Shown one piece after another: positions 28,978 to 38,225 of a DNA stretch of 64,000 nucleotides. The position numbers were made by a program, and so were the translations under genes. Source of the DNA: Palleronia sediminis (GTDB lineage: Bacteria > Pseudomonadota > Alphaproteobacteria > Rhodobacterales > Rhodobacteraceae); assembly GCF_004358695.1 (NCBI RefSeq), contig NZ_SNAA01000008.1, positions 83,535 to 147,534 of the forward strand, given 5' to 3'. The notes under the pieces were generated by a model. That model did no database searches and had not been told where the DNA came from. It worked only from the letters and a program-made list of their open reading frames with translations. Positions within the stretch are counted from its first letter, which is position 1. Each line of letters opens with the position of its first letter.

Positions 28978-29226
28978 ATGATCGACGCGCCATTTTTCCC
29001 CGGCAGCGGGATCGCCGGCCCCCGCGCCGCGCTCCCCCCGACCCGCCGCGAGATCGCCGACATCCCCACCGGCCCCGCGCCCGCCTTCGATCTCGACCAG
29101 TTGCAGGCGCTGCGCATCGCCTCGCGGCCGCCCCTGCCGCCGCCCGGCGAGGGGGCGGAGGCGCGGCAGGGCCCCGATCCGCGCGACGCGGGCGCGGCAC
29201 CGGGGCGGATCGACCTGCGGCTCTGA
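28978..29226 (+). CDS. Small proline-rich hypothetical protein
   Basis: An 82-residue protein beginning MIDAPFFPGSGIAGPRAALPP, rich in Pro, Ala and Arg, with no signal, membrane segment or recognised domain; it looks largely disordered. Support for coding is a clear GGGGGACGAAAA site, an ATG in the right place, high third-position GC and a CtrA-like site upstream. It lies alone before accB. Confidence 0.5.
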   Translation: MIDAPFFPGSGIAGPRAALPPTRREIADIPTGPAPAFDLDQLQALRIASRPPLPPPGEGAEARQGPDPRDAGAAPGRIDLRL

Positions 29227-29309
29227 GCGTTCGGCGCGACTTCCAACCGGGCGCGCCCTGCCCTATAGGTCGTCCGATCGCCCCGCGCGGGCCAGCGAAC
29301 GAGGACCGT

Positions 29310-29798
29310 ATGACCGACACCCCGCACGACTCCGACGTGGCCTTTATCCGGTCGCTCGCGGAACTCCTGCGCGACAACGATCTGACCGAACTTCGGGTCA
29401 AGCGCGATTATGGCGAGGACGATGCGCTCGACGTGCATATCTCGCGCGTGCAGCCGCAGGCCCCCGCGCCCGTGGCCCAGCCCGCCCCGGTGCAGGTCGC
29501 GGCCCCCGCCGCACCCCAGGCCGCCCCGGCCGCCGATACGGCCCCGGCCGATCCCGCGAGCGATCCGGGCGCGGTCACGTCGCCCATGGTCGGGACCTGC
29601 TACCTGTCGCCCGAACCCGATGCCAAACCCTTCGTCTCTGTCGGCGATGCCGTCACCGAGGGGCAGACCATCCTGATCGTCGAGGCCATGAAGACGATGA
29701 ACCACATCCCCGCCCCCCGGTCGGGCGTGGTCCGGCAGATCCTGGTCGAGGACGGCGCGCCGGTCGAATACGGCGCCCCCCTCGTGATCCTGGGCTGA
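29310..29798 (+). CDS. accB: Biotin carboxyl carrier protein of acetyl-CoA carboxylase
   Basis: A 162-residue protein: an N-terminal helix-rich region ([24 protein letters not shown]), an Ala/Pro linker (~50-90), and a C-terminal biotinyl domain with the biotin Lys128 in [10 protein letters not shown] and the 'thumb' region near [15 protein letters not shown]. It carries CO2 between AccC and the carboxyltransferase in the first step of fatty-acid synthesis. It is seven bases upstream of accC; the ribosome site is GAGGA. Confidence 0.97.
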   Translation: MTDTPHDSDVAFIRSLAELLRDNDLTELRVKRDYGEDDALDVHISRVQPQAPAPVAQPAPVQVAAPAAPQAAPAADTAPADPASDPGAVTSPMVGTCYLSPEPDAKPFVSVGDAVTEGQTILIVEAMKTMNHIPAPRSGVVRQILVEDGAPVEYGAPLVILG

Positions 29799-29805
29799 TC
29801 CCCTC

Positions 29806-31152
29806 ATGTTCGACAAGATCCTGATCGCCAACCGCGGCGAGATCGCGCTTCGCGTCATCCGGGCCGCCCGTGAAATGGGGATTCGCAGCGTCGCGGTGCA
29901 TTCCACCGCCGATGCCGACGCCATGCATGTGCGCATGGCCGACGAATCCGTCTGTATCGGGCCGCCCGCCGCCGCGCAGAGCTATCTCAACTTCCCGGCC
30001 ATCATCTCGGCCTGCGAGGTGTCGGGCGCGCAGGCGATCCATCCCGGCTACGGCTTCCTGTCGGAAAACGCGAGCTTCGTTCAGATCGTCGAGGATCACG
30101 AGCTGACATTCATCGGCCCCCGCGCCGAGCATATCCGCGTAATGGGCGACAAGATCACCGCCAAGGACACGATGAAGGCGCTGGGCGTGCCCTGCGTGCC
30201 CGGATCGGATGGCGGCGTGCCCGATATCGACGCCGCGCGCCGGGTCGCCGACGAGTTCGGCTATCCCGTCATCGTCAAGGCCACCGCCGGCGGCGGCGGT
30301 CGCGGGATGAAGCTTGCGCGCAGCGAGGACGAGATCGAAAGCGCGTTCCAGACCGCCCGCGCCGAGGCCAAGGCGGCCTTTGGCAATGACGAGGTGTATA
30401 TCGAGAAATATCTCGGCACGCCGCGCCATATCGAGGTGCAGGTTTTCGGCGACGGGCGCGGTCGCGCCGTGCACCTGGGCGAACGCGACTGTTCGCTCCA
30501 GCGGCGCCACCAGAAGGTCCTCGAAGAAGCGCCCGGCCCCGCCATCACCGCCGAGGAACGCGCCCGGATCGGCGCCACCTGCGCCAATGCCGTGGCCGAG
30601 CTTGGCTATTCCGGCGCCGGCACGGTCGAGTTTCTCTATGAGAACGGCGAGTTCTATTTCATCGAGATGAACACCCGCCTCCAGGTCGAGCATCCCGTGA
30701 CCGAGGCCGTCTACGGCGTCGATCTGGTGCGCGAACAGATCCGCGTCGCCGCCGGCGAGGAAATGTCCTTCGTGCAGGAGGATCTCGTGCCGCGGGGCCA
30801 CGCCATCGAGGTGCGGATCAACGCCGAAAAGCTGCCCAATTTCACGCCGAGCCCCGGCCGGATCACGCAGTACCACGCTCCCGGCGGGCTGGGGGTGCGG
30901 ATGGACAGCGCCCTTTACGACGGCTACCGCATCCCGCCCTATTACGATTCGCTCATCGGCAAGCTGATCGTGCATGGCGCCGACCGCCCCGAGGCGCTGG
31001 CCCGGCTCAAGCGCGCACTGGGCGAGCTGATCGTCGACGGGGTCGAGACCACCGTGCCGCTGTTCCACGCGCTGCTGGACGAGCCCGACATCCTCAAGGG
31101 TGATTACAACATCCACTGGCTCGAGCATTGGCTGGAAAGCCACCTGGGCTGA
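29806..31152 (+). CDS. accC: Biotin carboxylase subunit of acetyl-CoA carboxylase
   Basis: A 448-residue ATP-grasp enzyme of normal length. It opens [25 protein letters not shown]; the glycine-rich ATP loop is [10 protein letters not shown], followed by [33 protein letters not shown] and [14 protein letters not shown] with the catalytic and metal residues. It carboxylates biotin on AccB using bicarbonate and ATP. Its stop touches the aat start directly. Confidence 0.98.
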   Translation: MFDKILIANRGEIALRVIRAAREMGIRSVAVHSTADADAMHVRMADESVCIGPPAAAQSYLNFPAIISACEVSGAQAIHPGYGFLSENASFVQIVEDHELTFIGPRAEHIRVMGDKITAKDTMKALGVPCVPGSDGGVPDIDAARRVADEFGYPVIVKATAGGGGRGMKLARSEDEIESAFQTARAEAKAAFGNDEVYIEKYLGTPRHIEVQVFGDGRGRAVHLGERDCSLQRRHQKVLEEAPGPAITAEERARIGATCANAVAELGYSGAGTVEFLYENGEFYFIEMNTRLQVEHPVTEAVYGVDLVREQIRVAAGEEMSFVQEDLVPRGHAIEVRINAEKLPNFTPSPGRITQYHAPGGLGVRMDSALYDGYRIPPYYDSLIGKLIVHGADRPEALARLKRALGELIVDGVETTVPLFHALLDEPDILKGDYNIHWLEHWLESHLG

Positions 31153-31794
31153 ATGACCCCGGCGCTGACGCCCGAGATCGTCCTGCAAGCCTATATGCGG
31201 GGCATCTTTCCGATGGCCGATCATCGCGACGCGGCCGACGTGTTCTGGGTGGAGCCGCGGATGCGCGGCATCCTGCCGCTCGACGGGCTGCATGTCTCGC
31301 GCTCGCTTGCCCGGCGCATCCGGGCGCGGCCCTTTGCGGTCAGCTATGACCGGGATTTCGCGGGGGTCGTCGCGGGCTGTGCCGACCGCGCCGAAACCTG
31401 GATCAACGCCCCGCTGGTCGAGATCTATTCCGCCCTGCACGCCGGGGGCTTTGCCCATTCCATCGAGCTATGGGAGGGTGACGCCCTTGTCGGCGGGGTC
31501 TTCGGCATCGCCATCGGCGGCGCCTTTTTCGGCGAATCGATGTTCTCGCGCCGCACCGATGCGTCCAAGATCGCGCTGGTCTATCTGGTCGACCGGCTGC
31601 GCGAGGGCGGGTTCCGGCTGTTCGACACGCAGTTCATCACGCCCCATCTCGCCACGCTCGGCGCCGTCGAGATCCCGCGCGAGGACTACCGTGCGCAACT
31701 GGCCGAGGCGATCGCACGCCGCGCCCGGTTCGATCCCGCCCCGCCCGAAGCCCTGCCCGCTCAGGTGATGCAGCGCAGGACCCAGACGTCATAA
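31153..31794 (+). CDS. aat: Leucyl/phenylalanyl-tRNA--protein transferase
   Basis: A 213-residue enzyme that adds Leu or Phe to the N-terminal Arg or Lys of proteins, marking them for the ClpS/ClpAP N-degron route. The family signatures AYMRGIFPMADH, FWVEPRMRGILPL, TWINAPLVEIYSALH and GGVFGIAIGGAFFGESMFSRRTDASKIAL are all present. ATG follows the accC TGA with no gap. The last 34 bases overlap the convergent DUF2155 gene. Confidence 0.96.
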   Translation: MTPALTPEIVLQAYMRGIFPMADHRDAADVFWVEPRMRGILPLDGLHVSRSLARRIRARPFAVSYDRDFAGVVAGCADRAETWINAPLVEIYSALHAGGFAHSIELWEGDALVGGVFGIAIGGAFFGESMFSRRTDASKIALVYLVDRLREGGFRLFDTQFITPHLATLGAVEIPREDYRAQLAEAIARRARFDPAPPEALPAQVMQRRTQTS

Positions 31795-32267
31795 CGCGGA
31801 TGTTCGAGCGCGTTCAGCGCCGGGCTGGCGGCCACCATCCACCCCGCAAAGGCGTCCTGCCCGGTGTCGCGCGTGCGGATCGAGAGCCACGCATAGGCGT
31901 TGCCGCCCGGATTGGTCTCGGGATAGCGGCAATCGGACAGCGTCACGCTCAGCCGCCCGATCTGCGCGCTCTGGCCCGAGGCAAGCTCCACGTCGCGCAC
32001 CGCGCCGGTCAGCTTGTCGAGCGTGCGCAGCACCGCGCCGCGGCCGCTGGCAACGCGGGCGCGCTGCTCTTCCGTGATGATGCGTTGGCTGTTGAGGCCG
32101 AACGGATCGTCGGGGTCGCCGAACAGCTCTTCGGCCCCCTCGAAGATCGAGCCGTTCTCGTCGCCGGGCGGCGTTTCCTCGAAGCTCGGCAACTCGTCCT
32201 GCGCGGCGGCCGTCAGCGGCCACAGCGCCAGCGCCACACAGGCCAGCGCGCGGGCGGCGGGGGTCAT
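31761..32267 (-). CDS. DUF2155 exported protein
   Basis: A 168-residue protein with an N-terminal signal (ALACVALALWPLTAAAQ) and the DUF2155 core VLRTLDKLTGAVRDVELASGQSAQIGRLSVTLSDCRYPETNP..AWLSI, ending in YDVWVLRCIT. Likely periplasmic; function unknown. Its start ATG overlaps the stop of the NDUFA12-like gene by four bases, so it belongs to that transcript. Confidence 0.88.
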   Translation of the reverse strand: MTPAARALACVALALWPLTAAAQDELPSFEETPPGDENGSIFEGAEELFGDPDDPFGLNSQRIITEEQRARVASGRGAVLRTLDKLTGAVRDVELASGQSAQIGRLSVTLSDCRYPETNPGGNAYAWLSIRTRDTGQDAFAGWMVAASPALNALEHPRYDVWVLRCIT

Positions 32268-32647
32268 TCGGGGCTCCACGCCTCGTAATCCGACCGCGCC
32301 TTGGGCTGCGGCTTGCGGATCGAGCCCGCCGGCGCATAGGCCGCGGGCGTTCCGGTCAGGTTCGGCAGATGGGGCTTTTCCCAGGATTTGCGCACCAGCG
32401 GGCGTTCGGTCGGCGGCTCGGCAAAGGTGTGGTGCAGCCAGCCGTGCCATTCGGGGCCGACCCGGCTCGACTCGGCCTCGCCGTTGAACATCACCCAGCG
32501 CCGCTTGTTCTCGCGGTCGGTGTAATAGACGTTCCCGGCCTCGTCCTCGCCGACCTTCACACCCTTCCGCCAGGTGTTCAGACGGGTGAGCAGGGTCGAT
32601 CCGTGCCACCACGTGAACGCTTGCAGGATACTTCTCGTGATGCTCAT
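32264..32647 (-). CDS. NDUFA12-like NADH:ubiquinone oxidoreductase accessory subunit
   Basis: A 127-residue protein with the NDUFA12 (B17.2) pattern: TWWHGSTLLTRLNTWRKGVKVGEDEAGNVYYTD, RRWVMFNGEAESSRVGPEWHGWLHHTFAEPPTE and a C-terminal PNLTGTPAAY. Alphaproteobacteria share this supernumerary complex I subunit with mitochondria. The ATG at 32647 has a GAGGAG site; the longer reading would start in the leader. Confidence 0.93.
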   Translation of the reverse strand: MSITRSILQAFTWWHGSTLLTRLNTWRKGVKVGEDEAGNVYYTDRENKRRWVMFNGEAESSRVGPEWHGWLHHTFAEPPTERPLVRKSWEKPHLPNLTGTPAAYAPAGSIRKPQPKARSDYEAWSPE

Positions 32648-32727
32648 CGCACGCTCCTCGTCGCGTCGGGTGAAACGGATATGGCGCATGTCGCAAGGCG
32701 CGTCCAGCGGCCGCGCGTGGTCCGAAA

Positions 32728-32743
32728 GGCCGCGATCGCGGCC
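32728..32743. repeat. Perfect 16-base palindrome
   Basis: GGCCGCGATCGCGGCC lies in the gap upstream of the NDUFA12-like gene and past the clpX stop. It includes the GCGATCGC octamer. It may be a hairpin or protein site; no function can be assigned. Confidence 0.4.
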
Positions 32744-32768
32744 CGGCCGTATCCCGCGCGTCGGAGGC

Positions 32769-32790
32769 GGCGGGGCGGCACCGCCCCGCC
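32769..32790 (-). terminator. Hairpin terminator after clpX
   Basis: GGCGGGGCGG (32769-32778), CA, CCGCCCCGCC (32781-32790): a ten-base inverted repeat whose near edge is five bases past the clpX stop on the minus strand. No T-tract. Confidence 0.6.
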
Positions 32791-32795
32791 GATCC

Positions 32796-34058
32796 TCACC
32801 CCGCGGTCGCGGGCTTTTTCTTGGACGTTTCCGCGTGGATCATCAGCGGTTGCGCGTCCGAGGTCACGGCCTCTTCGTTGACGACGACCTCTTCGACGCT
32901 GTCCATGCCCGGCAGGTCGAACATCGTGTTGAGCAGGATGTCCTCCATGATCGAGCGCAGGCCGCGCGCGCCGGTCTTGCGTTCGATCGCGCGCTTGGCG
33001 ATGGCGGTCAGCGCATCCTCGGTAAAGGTGAGCTGCACGTTCTCGAGCTCGAACAGGCGCTGATACTGCTTGACCAGCGCGTTCTTGGGCTTGGTCAGGA
33101 TCGTGACCAGCGCATCCTCGTCGAGATCCTCGAGCGTCGCGATCACCGGCAGGCGGCCGACGAATTCGGGGATCAGGCCGAATTTCAACAGATCCTCGGG
33201 CTCGAGCTCGGTCAGCAATTCGCCGGTGCCGCGATCCTCGGCCGATTTCACATCCGCGCCGAACCCGATGGCCGAGCCCTTGCCGCGCTGCGCGATGATC
33301 TTTTCCAGCCCCGCAAAGGCGCCGCCGCAGATGAACAGGATATTCGTCGTGTCGACCTGCAGGAACTCCTGCTGGGGATGCTTGCGGCCGCCCTGCGGCG
33401 GGACGCTGGCGACGGTGCCCTCCATGATCTTGAGCAGCGCCTGCTGCACCCCCTCGCCCGAGACGTCGCGGGTGATCGAGGGATTGTCCGACTTGCGCGT
33501 GATCTTGTCGACCTCGTCGATATAGACGATGCCGCGCTGCGCGCGCTCGACGTTGTACTCGCTCGCCTGAAGCAGCTTGAGGATGATGTTCTCCACATCC
33601 TCGCCGACATAGCCGGCCTCGGTCAGGGTGGTCGCGTCGGCCATGGTAAAGGGCACGTCGATGATCCGCGCGAGCGTCTGGGCGAGCAGCGTCTTGCCGC
33701 AGCCGGTCGGGCCGACGAGCATGATGTTGGATTTCGCCAGCTCGATATCGGTCTTTCCGGCGTGGTTGAGCCGCTTGTAGTGGTTGTGCACCGCGACCGA
33801 CAGCACCCGCTTGGCCATCTGCTGGCCGATCACGTAATCGTCGAGAACGTCGCAGATTTCCTTGGGCGTGGGCACCCCGTCCGAGGATTTCAGACCGGTG
33901 CTCTTGGTCTCTTCGCGGATGATGTCCATGCACAGCTCGACGCATTCGTCGCAGATGAACACCGTCGGGCCGGCGATGAGCTTTCGGACCTCGTGCTGGC
34001 TCTTGCCGCAGAAGGAGCAATAGAGTGTGTTCTTACTGTCGCCGGAATTGTTCGCCAT
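32796..34058 (-). CDS. clpX: ATP-dependent Clp protease ATP-binding subunit ClpX
   Basis: A 420-residue AAA+ unfoldase of normal length. The N-terminal zinc domain reads [28 protein letters not shown]; Walker A is GPTGCGKT, with pore loop GYVGED, Walker [10 protein letters not shown] and sensor region [15 protein letters not shown]. It feeds unfolded substrates to ClpP in the cytosol. It lies 124 bases downstream of clpP on the same strand. Confidence 0.98.
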   Translation of the reverse strand: MANNSGDSKNTLYCSFCGKSQHEVRKLIAGPTVFICDECVELCMDIIREETKSTGLKSSDGVPTPKEICDVLDDYVIGQQMAKRVLSVAVHNHYKRLNHAGKTDIELAKSNIMLVGPTGCGKTLLAQTLARIIDVPFTMADATTLTEAGYVGEDVENIILKLLQASEYNVERAQRGIVYIDEVDKITRKSDNPSITRDVSGEGVQQALLKIMEGTVASVPPQGGRKHPQQEFLQVDTTNILFICGGAFAGLEKIIAQRGKGSAIGFGADVKSAEDRGTGELLTELEPEDLLKFGLIPEFVGRLPVIATLEDLDEDALVTILTKPKNALVKQYQRLFELENVQLTFTEDALTAIAKRAIERKTGARGLRSIMEDILLNTMFDLPGMDSVEEVVVNEEAVTSDAQPLMIHAETSKKKPATAG

Positions 34059-34182
34059 GCTCGTCCTTCGGGGCCTTTGGGCCCGCAGATTTGGGGTGCC
34101 GCGGGGGCGCTTTCCCGTGCTTCGGTGACCGTCCCGACCCTAGGGGAGCGTCGGACCGGTCGCAATCGCTAAAAATCCGCCG

Positions 34183-34809
34183 TCACTCGGCGTCGGGCTT
34201 GGCCCGGTTCTCGACGATCTCGTCGATATGGCCCCAGTCCTTGGCCTCTTGCGGGGTCATCCACTTGTCGCGGTCCAGCGCGCGCTGCACCGTCTCGTAG
34301 TCCTGTCCCGTATGCTTCATGTAGAGCTTGTAGAGCACTTCGCGCGTCCGCTCGATATGGCGGGCCGAGATCAGGATATCCTCGGCCATGCCCTGCGACC
34401 CGCCCGAGGGCTGGTGGACCATGATCTCGGAATTGGGCAGCGAGAACCGCATCCCCTTTTCGCCGCCGACCGCGATCACAGACCCCATCGAGGCCGCCAT
34501 GCCGCAGACCAGCGTCGAGACCGCCGGGCGGATATACTGCATCGTGTCGTATATCGACATCCCGGCATGAACGGCCCCGCCGGGGGAGTTGATATACATC
34601 GAGATTTCCTTTTTCGGGTTCTCGGCCTCGAGATGGAGGAGCTGCGCGACGACGAGGTTGCTCATGCCATCGTGAACGGGGCCGTTCACGAAAACGATCC
34701 GCTCTTTCAGCAGGCGCGAGAAAATGTCGTAGGCGCGTTCGCCGCGGCTGGTCTGTTCGACCACCATGGGGACGAGGTTGTTCGTGAAATAAGCGGTGGG
34801 GTCGATCAT
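34183..34809 (-). CDS. clpP: ATP-dependent Clp protease proteolytic subunit ClpP
   Basis: A 208-residue serine peptidase with triad Ser107 (GMAASMGS), His132 (MVHQP) and Asp181 (DRDKW). The N-terminus [38 protein letters not shown] is family-standard and supports the start at 34809, preceded by AAGGAACGGAG. It assembles into a tetradecamer with ClpX. The upstream gap carries a heat-shock-like promoter candidate. Confidence 0.98.
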   Translation of the reverse strand: MIDPTAYFTNNLVPMVVEQTSRGERAYDIFSRLLKERIVFVNGPVHDGMSNLVVAQLLHLEAENPKKEISMYINSPGGAVHAGMSIYDTMQYIRPAVSTLVCGMAASMGSVIAVGGEKGMRFSLPNSEIMVHQPSGGSQGMAEDILISARHIERTREVLYKLYMKHTGQDYETVQRALDRDKWMTPQEAKDWGHIDEIVENRAKPDAE

Positions 34810-34861
34810 GCCTGCTCCGTTCCTTGGCCTGGCCTGTATGACCTGCCTTGATTGACAGAGT

Positions 34862-34889
34862 CTTATTATCGCCCCCACCCACCCGCAAG
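34862..34889 (-). promoter_or_regulatory. Possible RpoH-type promoter of clpP
   Basis: On the minus strand CTTGCG and GATAAT are separated by 13 bases, about 55 bases before the ClpP ATG. This partly fits the sigma-32 pattern (CTTGAA, short spacer, C-rich/TA-rich -10), and clpP is commonly heat-shock regulated. Weak motif evidence. Confidence 0.28.
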
Positions 34890-34924
34890 GGCAGCCCCGC
34901 GAGGCAAATCGCCCGACCGCCCGC

Positions 34925-36412
34925 TCAGACCGACATCGTCGCGGCCACCGCGCGTTTCCAGCGGTCGTATTTCGCCGCCCGCGCCGCGTCGTCCATCGCG
35001 GGTTCGAAGGTGCGCTCCAGCTTCCATTGGGCGGCAAAACCGGCCTTGTCGGGATAGATCCCGGCCGTCATGCCGGCCAGCCACGCAGCCCCCAGCGCCG
35101 TGGTCTCGACAACTTCGGGGCGGTCGACCTTGGCGCCGATGATGTCGCTGAGAAACTGCATCGCCCAGTCCGACGCGCTCATCCCGCCATCGACGCGCAG
35201 CGTGCGCGGATCGTCCATGTCCTGCCAGTCCGAACGCATCGCCTCGAGCAGGTCGCGCGTCTGGTAGCCCACCGATTGCAGGGCCGCGCGGGCGAATTCC
35301 TCGGGGCCCGACCCGCGGGTGAGCCCGTAGATCGCGCCCCGGCACTCGGCATTCCAGTAGGGCGCGCCCAGCCCCACGAAGGCGGGCACGAGCACCACGT
35401 CCTGCAGGTCGTCCGCCCTCTCGGCCAGGGCCTGCGTCTCGGAGGCCGCGCGGATGATCTTGAGCCCGTCGCGCAGCCATTGCACCACCGCGCCGGCGAC
35501 AAAGATCGATCCCTCGAGCGCATAGGTCGGCTTGCCGTTCAGCTGGTAGGCCACCGTCGTCAGCAGCCGGTTGCCCGAGCGCACCGCCGTCTCGCCGGTA
35601 TTGAGCAGCGCAAAACAGCCCGTGCCATAGGTCGATTTCAGCATCCCCGGCTCGAAACAGGCCTGCCCGATCGTGGCCGCCTGCTGGTCGCCCGCGACGC
35701 CCAGAATGGGGATCTCGTGGCCGAAGAGGTCGTGCCGCGTCATGCCGAACTCGCCCGCGCTGTCGCGCACCTCGGGCAGCATCTCCATCGGGATGTCGAG
35801 CATCTTGCAGATCGTCGAGGACCAGCGCCCCTTGAAGCTGTCGTAAAGCAGCGTCCGGCAGGCATTCGTGGCATCTGTGACATGCGCCCGCCCGCCGGTC
35901 ATGCGCCAGATCAGGTAGGTGTCGACCGTGCCGAACAGCAATTCGCCCCGGCGCGCCCGCTCGCGCGCGCCCTCGACGTGATCGAGGATCCATTTCAGCT
36001 TGGTGCCCGAGAAATACGGATCGAGCAGCAGCCCGGTCTTTTCGATCACCGTATCCTCGTATCCCGCCTCCTTGAGATCGCGGCAGATCCCGGCGGTGCG
36101 GCGATCCTGCCAGACGATGGCGCGGTGCACGGCGCGGCCGGTGTCCTTTTCCCAGACCACGACCGTCTCGCGCTGGTTGGTGATGCCGATGCCCGCGATC
36201 TCGCGCTCGGGGATGCCCGCCTTTTCGATGGCCGAGCGGCAGACCGCCGCGGTCGAGGCCCAGAGATCCGAGGGGTCGTGCTCCACCCAGCCGGAATCGG
36301 GAAAATGCTGTTCGAACTCTTCCTGGGCCTGAGCCACGATCTTCATGCCGGCATCGAACAGGATCGCCCGGCTCGACGTCGTGCCCTGGTCGATGGCCAT
36401 GATATACGGCAT
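34925..36412 (-). CDS. glpK: Glycerol kinase
   Basis: A 495-residue FGGY-family kinase that phosphorylates glycerol to glycerol-3-phosphate. Motifs: [16 protein letters not shown] (phosphate-1), [44 protein letters not shown] and [20 protein letters not shown]. Normal length; the start is set at MPYIMAIDQ. It lies 75 bases downstream of glpD, giving a two-step route from glycerol to dihydroxyacetone phosphate. No glpF or glpR is in the window. Confidence 0.97.
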   Translation of the reverse strand: MPYIMAIDQGTTSSRAILFDAGMKIVAQAQEEFEQHFPDSGWVEHDPSDLWASTAAVCRSAIEKAGIPEREIAGIGITNQRETVVVWEKDTGRAVHRAIVWQDRRTAGICRDLKEAGYEDTVIEKTGLLLDPYFSGTKLKWILDHVEGARERARRGELLFGTVDTYLIWRMTGGRAHVTDATNACRTLLYDSFKGRWSSTICKMLDIPMEMLPEVRDSAGEFGMTRHDLFGHEIPILGVAGDQQAATIGQACFEPGMLKSTYGTGCFALLNTGETAVRSGNRLLTTVAYQLNGKPTYALEGSIFVAGAVVQWLRDGLKIIRAASETQALAERADDLQDVVLVPAFVGLGAPYWNAECRGAIYGLTRGSGPEEFARAALQSVGYQTRDLLEAMRSDWQDMDDPRTLRVDGGMSASDWAMQFLSDIIGAKVDRPEVVETTALGAAWLAGMTAGIYPDKAGFAAQWKLERTFEPAMDDAARAAKYDRWKRAVAATMSV

Positions 36413-36487
36413 GAAAGCCCCCCTCCCTCGTGGCGTGCGCGTCATGATACCGCGCGCGACGGTCGCGTAAACCCTTGGGGCGCGCCG

Positions 36488-38110
36488 CTATTCGGCGGCC
36501 TGCCGGCTGCGCCGCTCCTGCTGCATCCAGCGGTCGAGCGCGTCGATCTGCTCGGGCGTCATGCGCAGGCCCAGCTTGGTGCGGCGCCACACGACATCCT
36601 CGGCGCGGCGAGCGTATTCGTGTTCCATCTGCCACCGCACCTCGGCCTCGGTCAGGGTGCCGCCGAAATCGCGGCCCATTTCGGCCGCCGTCCCCGCACC
36701 GGCGCAGATCTGCCGCGCCTCGGTGCCATAGGCCCGCACCAGCCGCCGCGCCCAGTAGCCGTCGAGGAACGGATGCGCCTCGCGCAGCCGCGCGGCGAGC
36801 GCATCGGCGCCGTTCACCTCGAAATCCCCGCCCGGAAGCGCCACGCCCGCCGTCCAGTCGCCCGGCAGGCCCGGAAAGAACGGCGCGAGCTTGGCGATGG
36901 CCTGCTCGGCGAGCTTGCGATAGGTGGTGATCTTGCCGCCGAAGATGCTGAGGATCGGCGGCTCGGACCCGAGCGGCCCGTCCGTGGCCGGCCCCGCGTC
37001 GAGGCTCAGCACATAGTCGCGCGTCGCAGCCGTCGCCGATTTGGCGCCGTCATCGTAGAGCGGGCGCACCCCCGAATAGGTCCAGACGATATCCTCGGGC
37101 GTCACCTCTTTCTTGAAGTAGCTCGAGGCAAAGCGGCAGAGGTATCGCTTTTCCTCGGCGCTGGCCTCGGCGGGCACCGAAGGATCCTGCCCGTGATCCT
37201 TGTCGGTGGTGCCGATCAGGGTAAAATCGGTCTCGTAGGGGATGGCAAAGATGATCCGCCCGTCCTCGCCCTGAAAGAAATAGGCCTTGTCGTGGTCGAA
37301 CAGGCGGCGCACGACGATATGGCTGCCGCGCACAAGCCGCACCCCTTCCGAGCTGTTCATCCGCACCGTGTTGCGCACGACATTCTCGACCCAGGGGCCG
37401 CCCGCATTGACCAGCGCGCGGGCCATGTGGTCGCTTTGCGCGCCGGTCTCGACATCCTCGACCTGGATGCGCCAGACATCGCCCTCGCGGCTGGCCTCGA
37501 CCACCTTCGAGCGGGTCATGATCGTGGCGCCCCGCGCCTCGGCATCGCGCGCGTTCAGCACGACGAGCCGCGAATCCTCGACCCAGCAATCGCTGTATTC
37601 GTAGGCCTTGGCGAAACGGTCCTGCAACGGGCGCCCCTCGGGGGCGGTCCTGAGGTCGAGCGTCCTGGTGCCGGGCAGATATTGGCGCCCGCCGAGATTA
37701 TCATAAAGAAACAGCCCCATGCGGATCAGCCAATCGGGCCGCCGCCCCTTCATCCAGGGCATGGCGCGATTGAGCAGTTTCGAGGTCGGCGTCTCGCCCT
37801 CGAACCGCATGTCGGGGCTGTAGGGCAGCACGAAACGCATCGGCCACGAGATATGCGGCATCGCCTTGAGCAGCGTCTCGCGCTCGATCAGCGCCTTGCG
37901 CACCAGCCCGAACTCGAAAAACTCGAGATAGCGCAGCCCGCCATGGAACAGCTTGGTCGATTTGGACGAGGTCGCCTCGGCCAGATCGCCCTTTTCGGCC
38001 AGCGCCACCGACAGGCCGCGCCCCTGCGCGTCGCGCGCGATCCCGGTTCCGTTGACGCCGCCGCCGATGACGAACAGGTCGAAGACGTGGCGATCCACGG
38101 TCGTGGTCAT
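36488..38110 (-). CDS. glpD: Glycerol-3-phosphate dehydrogenase, aerobic (FAD)
   Basis: A 540-residue membrane-associated flavoprotein oxidising glycerol-3-phosphate to dihydroxyacetone phosphate with electrons passed to quinone. FAD-binding Rossmann motif: DLFVIGGGVNGTGIARDAQGRGL near 10-32; then SSKSTKLFHGGLRYLEFFEFGLV, FAIPYETDFTLIGTTDKDHG, and TYSGVRPLYDDG. It starts 114 bases after pntB; the start ATG is set by the family N-terminus. Confidence 0.97.
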   Translation of the reverse strand: MTTTVDRHVFDLFVIGGGVNGTGIARDAQGRGLSVALAEKGDLAEATSSKSTKLFHGGLRYLEFFEFGLVRKALIERETLLKAMPHISWPMRFVLPYSPDMRFEGETPTSKLLNRAMPWMKGRRPDWLIRMGLFLYDNLGGRQYLPGTRTLDLRTAPEGRPLQDRFAKAYEYSDCWVEDSRLVVLNARDAEARGATIMTRSKVVEASREGDVWRIQVEDVETGAQSDHMARALVNAGGPWVENVVRNTVRMNSSEGVRLVRGSHIVVRRLFDHDKAYFFQGEDGRIIFAIPYETDFTLIGTTDKDHGQDPSVPAEASAEEKRYLCRFASSYFKKEVTPEDIVWTYSGVRPLYDDGAKSATAATRDYVLSLDAGPATDGPLGSEPPILSIFGGKITTYRKLAEQAIAKLAPFFPGLPGDWTAGVALPGGDFEVNGADALAARLREAHPFLDGYWARRLVRAYGTEARQICAGAGTAAEMGRDFGGTLTEAEVRWQMEHEYARRAEDVVWRRTKLGLRMTPEQIDALDRWMQQERRSRQAAE

Positions 38111-38209
38111 GTCGGTCCTCCCCTCGGGTGGTTTCAGGTCGATCATAGGGCGGACGGCCCGAAATGGCAGGGGGCGCCGCGACCCACCGGCCGCGACGCC
38201 CGCCCCGCC

Positions 38210-38225
38210 GACGCCTCCCGGCGTC
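38210..38225 (-). terminator. Short hairpin at the pntB stop
   Basis: GACGCC-TCCC-GGCGTC, a perfect six-base stem whose near edge meets the pntB stop codon. It could mark the end of pntAB or a processing point before glpD; no T-tract. Confidence 0.35.

Noticed and set aside
32728-32743. Palindrome with GCGATCGC as a mobile or repeated element
   Set aside because: I noticed no second copy of the 16-mer in the window and it lies by a terminator; it is recorded only as a palindrome.
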